Below, in pieces: positions 1 to 11,000 of a stretch of DNA of 64,000 bases. A program made the translations under genes and the position numbers. The notes under the pieces were generated by a model that saw nothing but the letters and a program-made list of their open reading frames with translations, was not told the DNA's origin and searched no databases. Every line of letters starts with the position of its first letter. Position 1 is the stretch's first letter. The stretch comes from Enoplolaimus lenunculus (lineage: Eukaryota; Nematoda; Enoplea; Enoplida; Thoracostomopsidae): assembly GCA_030248215.1 (NCBI GenBank), contig JASANG010002683.1, positions 1 through 64,000 of the forward strand. The letters are read 5' to 3'.

Positions 1-296
1 TTCCTCGGTTCATTAGATATATTATCCGAAGCCATGAGTAACAAATAAATGCTACAAAAACAAACAAACGAAACTAAAATGGAAAGGTGTGTAACTTCCA
101 GCTATTTCCACCCGTTTAGTGCTCAGGCGAGCTATACCAAGAAGTTATAACCTCTGACAAATATGCCGGTACACTTTTCCGTTAGCTATGTATTTGGTTA
201 AGATTATAAAAGTTCTAGAAAGTTATAAATCAGATATTATTTCAGGATTTTGGTTTTAATTTAAAACTGGTAAAAATTGTCCGTAGAGAATGTTAA
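1..296. other. Left edge, probable 5' flank of the Penelope-like element
   Basis: AT-rich sequence with no gene. The TTAAATGAATTC at its right end matches the junctions between the 446-bp units, so the element's 5' leader probably begins within it. Confidence 0.5.
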
Positions 297-1634
297 ATGA
301 ATTCAGGGCGACTAAATCCACAGTTTCTTAAGCTTCGCAATCCTGTTATTAAAAAGAATGTTAGAAATATTAAAAACTTCCACTTTCAAATACTGAAAAA
401 CGAAATTAGAGTTAAAAAACGTAAAATTTTTGAGCTTTCTAAAATAGTTGATGAAAATTGTAGTAAAATTCAAAATTCGGTTCAATTCATGGATAGATTT
501 GTCCTGAACATGTACGTTAAGTGGTATTTAGAACATAGTCGTAATAAAATTAAAGCGATCCATAAGAAGAAATTGGATAGATTGTCGCTTTTTCAAGTCA
601 AAAGGTATGAAAGACTGGACACATCTAGGGTTATCTACAACCTAGCTAATAGGCCTTTATCTGATGATGAAATGTTAGCGTTGAAACTTGGACCTGGATT
701 TATTCCGACCGTGAGTAAAATTAATAGCAATAAGTTTATTAAATGAATTCAGGGCGACTAAATCCACAGTTTCTTAAACTTCGCAATCCTGTTATTAAAA
801 AGAATGTTAGAAATATTAAAAACTTCCACTTTCAAATACTGAAAAACGAAATTAGAGTTAAAAAACGTAAAATTTTTGAGCTTTCTAAAATAGTTGATGA
901 AAATTGTAGTAAAATTCAAAATTCGGTTCAATTCATGGATAGATTTGTCCTGAACATGTACGTTAAGTGGTATTTAGAACATAGTCGTAATAAAATTAAA
1001 GCGATCCATAAGAAGAAATTGGATAGATTGTGGCTTTTTCAAGTCAAAAGGTATGAAAGACTGGACACATCTAGGGTTATCTACAACCTAGCTAATAGGC
1101 CTTTATCTGATGATGAAATGTTAGCGTTGAAACTTGGACCTGGATTTATTCCGACCGTGAGTAAAATTAATAGCAATAAGTTTATTAAATGAATTCAGGG
1201 CGACTAAATCCACAGTTTCTTAAACTTCGCAATCCTGTTATTAAAAAGAATGTTAGAAATATTAAAAACTTCCACTTTCAAATACTGAAAAACGAAATTA
1301 GAGTTAAAAAACGTAAAATTTTTGAGCTTTCTAAAATAGTTGATGAAAATTGTAGTAAAATTCAAAATTCGGTTCAATTCATGGATAGATTTGTCCTGAA
1401 CATGTACGTTAAGTGGTATTTAGAACATAGTCGTAATAAAATTAAAGCGATCCATAAGAAGAAATTGGATAGATTGTCGCTTTTTCAAGTCAAAAGGTAT
1501 GAAAGACTGGACACATCTAGGGTTATCTACAACCTAGCTAATAGGCCTTTATCTGATGATGAAATGTTAGCGTTGAAACTTGGACCTGGATTTATTCCGA
1601 CCGTGAGTAAAATTAATAGCAATAAGTTTATTAT
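297..1634 (+). repeat. Triplicated 446-bp 5' segment of the Penelope-like element
   Basis: Units start at 297, 743 and 1189 and differ by only one or two bases. Each of the first two is an open frame of 149 codons whose TGA overlaps the ATG of the next unit (ATGA). Only the third continues into the reverse transcriptase. The shared TTAAATG at the breakpoints suggests slippage at microhomology. Confidence 0.93.
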
Positions 1635-3739
1635 TGATTGTGAGCTGTTCGCGAACATGGTTTTGAAATCGACGGATAATGCGAGTTTACCGTTTTCCTT
1701 TACCAGTATGTTTAGACGAATCGCGGAGACTGCCATTTCTAACTTTGAAAGATATAAAGCACCACCGAATATTCCTAATTCGGTTAGATGTGCAATCAAG
1801 TTGTTAAGTTTAGACAAATCAATAATAATTTCCAAGCCTGACAAAGGAAATGGACTTGCAGTCCTCAACCGTTCTGACTACATTAATAAAGTTATGAAAA
1901 TTTTAAATGATCCTAATATTTTCGAACTATTAGACCATAATTTGAATAATTTATATAAACGAACTATTAATTTTGAAGACCGAATCCGGTCTTTCACTTC
2001 AGAATGCGTCAAACAGAAAATTATTTCACCGTATACGGCTAAATTGATTAATCCTTCTGGATCTCGACTACCGATTTTATACGGACTACCCAAGGTCCAC
2101 AAAAAAAGACGTGCCAATCCGGCCAATAATGTCGGCCGTAGCATCCGCGTGTCATAAATTGGCTCAACATATCGACATTATGTTAAAACCAATTAGCCGC
2201 GGTATCTACACAGTAGATTCATCGTTTCGATTTGCTGAAGAGGTAACAAAGTTAAATTTGAAGAGTGAGGTGATGGTCTCATATGACGTCACCTCACTCT
2301 TCACTAATATTCCTATTATTGATACTATTGAAATTATTAAAAACGCGGTTAGAAATGGTCAACTCCCGGTTGGTATTCCTGTAGACCTATTGGTTAAAGG
2401 CATCAGTTTATGTACTATGAATCTTAATTTCATTTTCGATGGAAAAATTTTTACTCAAAAAGACGGAGTCGCTATGGGCTCTCCATTAGGCCCGGTTTTG
2501 GCGAATATCTTTATGGTAGACTTTGAGGAAAAGGTTATGGAGTCTTGCCCTGATGAACTTAGACCTCGATTCTACCGCCGCTATGTAGATGACACGTTTG
2601 CAGTGTTTAACAATGTTGAACAATCCAAAAAATTTTTGGACTTTCTGAATTCTAGGCATCATAAAATTAAATTTACGTGTGATATTGAAAGCAACTGTTC
2701 ACTACCCTTCTTGGATATTAAGATTTGCAAGGATCCTAATACAGATATAGTGTCAACAGGCGTGTACAGGAAAGCAACTTATTCAAATCAGATCTTAAAT
2801 TTCAGATCGTTTATGCCATATAGGTATAAAACTAACTTAATTAGTTGCTTGTTATATAGATGTTTTGAAATCACTTCTGATTCGAAACTGCTTGAAATTG
2901 AAATTCAGTTTCTAAAAAATCTTTTTAAGACTAATAATTTCCCTACATCAGTGATTGAGAAAACATTTTCGTTGTTTATTTCTGAAAGATTTGGAAATTT
3001 ATCTATTGCTGATGACACTAACTGGCTTGTAATTAACCAAATACCTGAACTTAACCATAATCTGCTTTCTTCTCCGGTTACGTTAAATATTTCTAATAAT
3101 CAGGTTGAAAATGTGGAAACCACAGAGCAAGAAAGTGAAAACGTCTCCACAACACAGTCATCTCACGAAGCGGCAACAGAAGCGTGCGAGTCTATCAAAA
3201 ACGGGGTACGAACCATAGTTTTTAGAATTCCCTTCTTGGGATCTCATTCGTTTCAATTTAAAAAACAAATCGGTCAACTTTTTTATAAATTTTATGATAG
3301 CAAAAAATGGAAAATTCGGATTGTTTATTATAATCATCAGAAGGTAAGATCATTCTTTCAAACAAAAGACAGTATTCCGCCGCTGCTGCAATCCTTTGTA
3401 ATCTATCAGTTTATATGTTCTAGCTGTCAGCTAGATTACATCGGTTCAGCGAACCGACAATTACAAAAAAGGATATGCGAGCATATGCGTGTTTCGGATC
3501 GCACTTTTGAAGCTACTGATTCTAGTATTAAGTATAAATCTTCAATTTCTGATCACATTTCTTCATCTAACCATCAATGTAACAACGAGGATTTTGAAAT
3601 CATAGCAAGATTAAATCGACAAGGCTCGAGTCGTGATGCCAATTTCGCTCTTCAAATCCTAGAAGCAATACACATTAGGGATAAAAACCCTAAACTAAAC
3701 GTTCAAAATAATTCATATGCCTTTAAAATTTTTAAATAA
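297..3739 (+). mobile_element. Penelope-like retroelement (GIY-YIG class)
   Basis: The body encodes a Penelope-type reverse transcriptase: YDVTSLFTNIP, GVAMGSPLGPVLANIFM, RRYVDDTFAVF (the YVDD box) and FLDIKI, in the right order over about 2240-2750. About 3400-3500 encodes a GIY-YIG endonuclease (YQFICSSCQLDYIGSANR, then LQKRICEH) with the CxxC typical of these elements. These elements prime their own copying at DNA ends or nicks. The first 446 bp is present three times in tandem. The body looks nearly whole, with about one break. The ends are not defined; an AT-rich tract and MITEs follow. Confidence 0.88.
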
Positions 3740-3856
3740 ATACAGGATTTACCTCCTTGAGTGACTAACGCTACTGTTTATACCGTTTATGTTGATCATT
3801 TAATTCGAAATGATAATATATTTTTACTCTTTATATATATATTTATATATATATAT

Positions 3857-4252
3857 CAGGGTGCAACCGGAATTCCGGTTCCGGTTCCGGCATTTTTTCA
3901 CCTTCCGGTTCCGGTTCCGGTAAATTTTTACCGGATTTAAAAATTCCGGTGTTATAATTTGGCCGTTTTTTTAACTTTGCTAATCTTTAAGAATCTCTTT
4001 AGAAAGCCACTTATATTCCGAATATAAGCCATTGATGGTGGATTTCACTTCAGTCGACGACGAAAATCTAAAATACAACAAATAAAATAAATATCTATGT
4101 TCGACTAAGGTTATTTCACAAATAATAGAGCAAAAATAAGATTAAAATGAAATTTTTGGTGAAATGCATTTTTCACTTTCCGGTTCCGGTTCCGGTAAAA
4201 TTTTCAAATTCCGGTTCCGGTTCCGGTAAATTGTAATTCCGGTTGCACCCTG
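3857..4252 (+). mobile_element. hAT-like MITE, TTCCGG family (copy A1)
   Basis: A 396-bp non-coding element with terminal inverted repeats CAGGGTGCAACCGGAATT, inset arrays of TTCCGG hexamers at both ends, and a unique AT-rich middle. It is flanked by ATATATAT on both sides, inside TA sequence, so the duplication cannot be proved here. Other copies show clear 8-bp duplications. Confidence 0.85.
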
Positions 4253-4262
4253 ATATATATAT

Positions 4263-4536
4263 AATTACAATTTACCGGAACCGGAACCGGTATTTGAAAA
4301 TTTTACCGGAACCGGAAAATGAAAAATGCATTTCACCAAAAATTTCATTTTAATCTTATTTTTGCTCTATTATTTGTGAAATAACCTTAGTCGAACATAG
4401 GTATTTATTTTATTTGTTGTATTTTAGATTTTCATCATCGAATGAAGTGAAATCTACCATTAATGGCTTATATTCGGAGTAGAAGTGGCGGCTTTCAAAA
4501 GAGATTCTTAAAGATTAGCAAAGTTAAGAAAACGGC

Positions 4537-4541
<5 letters not shown>
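4263..4541 (-). mobile_element. TTCCGG MITE fragment (copy A2), inverted
   Basis: The middle and one hexamer array of the A family in the opposite orientation to A1, lacking the terminal CAGGGTGC at both ends. It merges into a TA microsatellite on its right side. Confidence 0.8.

Positions 4542-4600
<59 letters not shown>
4542..4600. repeat. TA microsatellite
   Basis: About 29 TA units between MITE copies A2 and A3. A second, imperfect TA/TATATAT tract lies at 4931-5040, right against the proposed ZNF277 start codon. Confidence 0.95.
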
Positions 4601-4603
<3 letters not shown>

Positions 4604-4930
4604 CAGGGTGCAACCGGAATTCCGGTTCCGGCATTTTTTCACCTTCCGGTTCCGGTAAATGTTTACCGGATTTAAAATTTCCGGTATTATAATTTGGCCC
4701 TTTTCTTAACTTTGTTAATTTTTAAGAATGTCTTTTGAAAGCCACTTGTACTCCGAATATAAGCCATTGGCCATTGATGGTGGATTTCACTTCAGTCGAT
4801 GATGAAAATCTAAAATACAACAAATGAAATAAATACCTATGTTCGACTACGGTTATTTCACAAATAATAGAGCAAAAAATAAGATTAACCGGTTCCGGTT
4901 CCGGTAAATTGTAATTCCGGTTGCACCCTG
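4604..4930 (+). mobile_element. TTCCGG MITE with internal deletion (copy A3)
   Basis: It starts CAGGGTGCAACCGG and ends CCGGTTGCACCCTG but is about 70 bp shorter than its relatives, with part of the right half missing. It lies between two TA tracts. Confidence 0.82.
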
Positions 4931-5040
4931 TATATATATATAATATATTATATATATAATATATTATATATATTATATATTATATATTATATATAATATT
5001 ATATATATTATATATACTATATATATTATATATTATATAT

Positions 5041-5092
5041 ATGTTTAAATTACGGAAACTTCGACTGGAGAAATACGTGTTGTTTTACAAAG
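5041..5092 (+). CDS. ZNF277: ZNF277 candidate exon 1 (start codon)
   Basis: An ATG directly after a TA microsatellite opens 17 codons (MFKLRKLRLEKYVLFYK) and one spare base before GT. A 49-bp intron follows, and the phase fits exon 2. No conserved motif supports it, and the promoter side is entirely MITE and TA repeat, so the true first exon could lie elsewhere. Confidence 0.45.
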
Positions 5093-8000
5093 GTATTTAA
5101 GATAACTGCGTAATAACATATGTTGGGGTTTTCTTTTGCAGTTGAACTCGAAGAGGCGTTTAGCAGTTCTGAAGAAGACGACGATGTTGACTCAAAACAT
5201 CCATCACGTCCAACTAAAGTTAAATACGAGCTGGTTTTGCCACGACGACGTATCCGCACGCTTTCTGGGACAATACCGCCTGTTGGGTAAGCGATGAGCT
5301 CAATTGCGTGTTGTAACCAGAGACCGACAGGATATTAATTTACCGGGAGCGTAAATCGGAGTCGGATAGTAAATTTTTTACTGGAAACGAATGTCAACCG
5401 GATATAGTATATAAATTTGTGCAGGTAGTATATTATTATATGCTTAGGTCGAAAAGTATGTGTTTATTTAACTAAAATTATTTCTTAACTTGGATTTTTC
5501 GTTTTACTCCAGTGTCAAAAACTTGTGTTTTTAACTTGCGCGGAAATGCAGTGGTAGCAAAATAACCGTAAATATCCAGTATCCGGTAGGTTTATACCGG
5601 AACCAGATACAGTTGTCAGGTATTTCCCTGATATTAAACCGGAACCGGATAACCGGTCGATATCTGAGTGCAACATGTCAAAAAACCTAACCAGGGTGCA
5701 ACCGGAATTCCGGTTCCGTTAAGGAAATTCGGTATTTTTTTACTATCCAGTTCCGGCAATAAATCCGGTATATTTTTGATTGGAAATTTTTGGTGTTTTC
5801 GGTATTAAAATGTTACTCATACGAAAATTTAAGAAAAATTGGCATATTCTAACTTATCTTTTAAAATTGTCTTTAATTTCTCTCATATCCATAATTTATC
5901 ATCAGGGATGTGCGGCCTCGGTCAAAAACCGAGACCCGATACCGAGACCGAGACTGTTTGGTCTCGGTCAATTTTTGGCCGTTACCAAGCATAAAAAAAT
6001 TTTCTTACAAAAGTTTTGAATGTTTTTGCGCTTCTGTTAGCATAATAAAATGCTGCATATGCTCAAAATTTATAATATTAAACACAAAAATTACCGCTAA
6101 ATTTTATTTTTAGCATAAACAAGCTGACAAACATAGATACAGGAATGTAACATGACCCCACGCCGAAGCCTCCTATAAAACATAAAACGCTTTCAGTGTT
6201 AAAACTACGCTTTCAGCTTTTTTCCAACGAAAATGAATCGTCAATCGCCAGTACGTATACTGAAACTCTTTTAACAGTAAACGCTTTTTAGCGTTTATCA
6301 AAATGATATCTTAGCGTTAATTGGAACTTAAAATTTTGGGCACGATTCCTTAAATATTATCTGTAAACACAACTTGGGGTTTAATTTACTTCATAGCATC
6401 AAAACAGCAAAAAATTTATAGTCAAAAATCAACAACTGACGTCCGTTTATTGTGAACGTTGAACAGAAAAAACTAGACTTGTGTTTCTCTTTTGGTCTCG
6501 GTTTGAAACCTACCGAGACTAAAAAACCGAGAGCGAGACTGCACATCCCTGTTTATCATATGTTTTTAGCTACTGCGTTTGCTTCAAGATTTTGGTAATC
6601 TAAATGGTGTATTTACACAAGGACTTCCATTTTCAATAATGTTCGTGTGCATGGAGTTAGAACCAAACGTCTCATAAGCAGGGTGCAGAGCGGAACTGGA
6701 TTATACCGGAATCGGAATCGGAACAGCAAATTCATACCGGAATAGGAATCGTAATCGGAACTACATAATTTGTGACTATACGGATAATTTGTATTAACAA
6801 GTACATATAATATTAATTTAGGGCGTCTGTTGGCTTGGAATAATTCTCAAAAACGTCGCTTGAACAAATTGGCAATCTTTTTTGCTCTATAAAGCTAACC
6901 TTCAATCAATTATTGATAAGTTAACTTATTGAAAACAAATTAATAGATAAATGATGCTGAATGTTTATACAACATATCACAGCAAGTAGGTCTAAAATTA
7001 AAATGTTTAAATTCCGATTCCGATTGCACCCTGCTCTTAAGTATATAACGCTCCGGTTGGGATAAATGTTTCAACCGTGTATTCAAGATTTAATTCAAAC
7101 AGGAAGCGATTAAGTGTCTCAAAAATAATAACATTAAGTCATTCCTGCGAAACATAATTTGAGTTAACGTCTATGTTGTTAGCAGTACAACACTTAAATA
7201 GGTTTAGTTAATTATTCGAAGTTCTAGGCAAAATTTTAGACTATTATGAATAAAGCTGTAATGCTCCTCATCATTCAACTAACTAAGATTCGGCTCCGGT
7301 TTCGGTATTTTTTAACCTTCGGGTTTCGAAACGAATAGTTTTTGTAAATAATCACAATTACTGCCAGGCGTATGCACAGTATTTGATGCAGAGGGCGTTC
7401 GCTTCCACACTAATACTAATTAGGGGAATGTCCGGATCGTGTTTTATAAAGTTTCCAGAAACAATAGTTGACATGATCAGTATTTGATTTCGGAGATGTC
7501 CGATTCCGTACAAGTACAAATTAGGTGGAAATAATCAGACCTGGTTATTAAATTTCTCAAAAACAATAGTTAATATTGCGGGGTGCGACCGGATATCCGG
7601 TTCCGGTTTAATGTCCGGCAAAAGTCGATACCTGTATCCCAGAGTGCAAAGCGGAATTGGATTATATCGGAATCGGAGCAACAAATTTATACCGGAATCG
7701 GAATCGGAACTACAAATTTTGTGACTATACAATGATTTGTATTAACAAGTATAATATTGATTTAGGGTGTCTGTTGGCAGGCAACATATTCTCAAAAACG
7801 TAACATTAACAAATTGGCAATCATTTTTAGCTCTGTAAAACTAAACTACAATCAATTACTGATAAGTTAACTCATCGAAAACAATTTAATAGATAAATAT
7901 GATGCATACTTTTTATACAACATATCACAACAGGTAGGCCTAAAATTAAAATGTGAAAATTCCGATTCCGATTGTTTGTGGAATCGGAATCGGAAACGGA

Positions 8001-11000
8001 ACTTGTATTGAATGGGAATTCTAATCGGAACCGGAATTCCGATTGCCCCTGCTGTATCCGGTATAAACCTGCCGGATACCAGATATTTACGGTTGTGGTT
8101 GCGAATACCATAAAACTGTTTTTGACAGGTGGGCATATTTAACGGCTTGCTGCGATTACCTTTCTGGGCAAGTAATACTGTTATGTTTTTCACTAAATAA
8201 AATGGAATGAAAAATCCAAGCTAATAATTAATTTTAATTCAATAAACATATTTACATGCTATACCCGGTTCCGGTTTCGATAAAGAATTGAATATCCGTT
8301 ATCCAGTAAATTTATATCCGGTCGCACCCTACAACATTACACAACTGTTCGGATTTTCGCAAAATATGCTATATCTTCCAGGGTGCAACCGGAATTCGTA
8401 TTTAGAATAGAATTCCTATTCAAAACGAGTTCCGATTCGCATTCCGATTGCACAATCAATCGGAATTGGAATTTTGAAATTTTAATCTTACTTGTGATAC
8501 GGTGCATAAAAATTCTGTATTAATTATGTATCTATTAAATTGCTTTCTATGAGTTAAGTCATCAATAACTGATTGTAGTTTCACTTTACAGAACCAAAAA
8601 TCTTCGCCAATTTCTTCGATGCGACCTTTTTTGAAAATTGTTGCCAGCCAACGGACACCCTAAATCAACATTATATTTGTCACTACGAATTATCCGTGTA
8701 GTCTCAAAATTTCTAGTCCGGATTCCGATTACAATTGCGGTATAAATTTGCTGTTTAGATTCCTAATCCGGTATAATCCAGTTCCGCTTTGGACCCTGAT
8801 ATCTCCTGTGGTCATAATTTACGTTCTAAAATTTTTATAATAGGTTTGTTAAAGGTATTCACTATGCAGTATTTTGCTAATAGTTGCCGATGTATTTTTA
8901 GATATGCGCCGCATTGGGGCGGGCCAACGATGTGCCTCAGTTGTTTGGACTTTTTCGATTTACCGAACGAAGCATCGAAATATGCTGAACATTTGCTCCA
9001 CCAGCATCATATCGTTATTGCTCAAATTCACGAAATTGTCGATTTGAAACGGTGTGTTTTTTGATAAGTTTGCGGTGTTTATATATTATATACTGTATTC
9101 TCATAATAAATTGAAATGAGTGTTGAAAGGTTACTCAGTTTGATTAATATTGTGATTGTGCTTGGAGTCCAGCTAATTAGAAATGCTTCGCGCATTGTTT
9201 TTCAAATTTGGGGGACGAACTCCACGAACCTTTAATAAGTGTAATAGCTGAGTTGGGTCGCTTATCAGATTTCTCTGATCATCACTTAGCACGATTACCA
9301 GCGGAACAATGGTGAGACCATTTTTAATGTTACCTAATGTGTACAATTTTAGGTGAAACTTGTCAAATCATTGCACTCTTTAATTGAAAACTAGCTTTTA
9401 TACTTATTTGTAACTTTTCAGCTAGCACAATTTGAAGTTGACATTTCGGGTACAACAGTTCGTGACGTGTGCAATAAATGCACCATATTGTGTTTTAAAC
9501 GCACTGTTTTTTGCTTGCGTGTTTATTAGTATCTTGTTTACACTATCCTCCAATTTTGATGGGTCATTGTCAAGAATCGCGAAGGTTTTGCACCCCGTTT
9601 TTGGTAAAACAATTCTTCGAACTGTTCCAGAATTGATAATTTTGAATAGTTCGTTTTGTAGTTTATTTTGTTGTAGACGATTTTCATGTATGCAAACATT
9701 ATTTCGACACCAGTTTGGCACTGATTGCTTAGACATTAGATTGCACATGTTTGATATTTGAATATTATGTTTTGTTTTTAGTTTTCAACTTTGCCTGTGG
9801 TAGAAACGTTCTGCTTGTAATTTTAATAGATGCCATAATATTCTTACTTTTGAGTACAAAACACGCTGACATCGGTGGGTTCGGTGAACTAAAAGAGTGC
9901 TAAATACTAAAGAATGCTTATGCTCAAACAATTCAATGGAGATAGCCGCGCAACCTTTTTAAACAAAGTTTATAAAAATTATCTCGGATACAACGTGCTA
10001 GCACACGAGTCTTGAAACTTTAGTTGACGCTAGGTGAAGCTACTGCTCCGGAATTGACGATACCGAAGCCGGATAGTAAATTTTGCCGGAACCGGAGACA
10101 AATTAATGTTAACCGGATATAGGATGTAAGTTTGTGCTCTGTTGGAATTATTTGCGTCGCGCAAAACAGAGTGTGACCGGATATCCGGTTCGTCGTCCGA
10201 CAAAAACTTATATCCGTATCCGGTTCCGGTATCCGGTATAAATAACCGGATACCGGATATTTAAACTGCTTGTTACAAGTGAGCGTCTTTACTGGGCAAG
10301 TCAAAAGTTCAAGTTTTGATGCGTTTCAGTTATTATTAAGGTATGTAAGCGAGCGAGAGTTAAGCACATTTTTGCATTGAATAATTTCACTTTATCAGCA
10401 GCAATTATGAACTTTATAACAGACGAAAACCTTGAGCACGCTAAAAATGCAGCGAAAAATAAATTATTTTTACATATACAATTCCCGGTTTCTGTTGCGG
10501 TAAAAAATTCAGTATCCCTACCCGGTTTGGTCGCACCCGGGTGTAAAAAATATGTTTTACTGATTTAAAATGTTTTGCTTGGATTTGTCATTTCATGACA
10601 GTGTACACTCTTGACTTGGCGGCAAATGCAGTTTCTACAAACTATCTAGTATTTCCACATATAAAAAGCAGTGTTTTATATTTGTGGCGACGCGGATCTG
10701 ACCTTGTGGGGCAGCTTTAACTTCGGCTGCACAAGGTCGTTTGTTAAAATTGGACTTGAAATTAATTTACTTTTTAGCTATATTGAGTATTGGCGTGGTC
10801 GATTCACTAAGATCAATGTCAGTCAAACTTTTCCTGCGATTCGAGTTCCACCTTCTGATCCATTGTCAAGTACGTGAGCAGCTTAGAAAGAAGGAAAATA
10901 ATGCCTTATGTTTTGGCATGCAACTCCACAACAGGATAGAACGCACATATTGTGTAGAAAATTACAACGCCAGATTTGTTCAAAACATTACGCATTAGGG

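Noticed and set aside
9422-9761. Two overlapping frames of about 108 codons on opposite strands
   Set aside because: No motif, no splice support, and both lie in ZNF277 intron 3. Chance frames.
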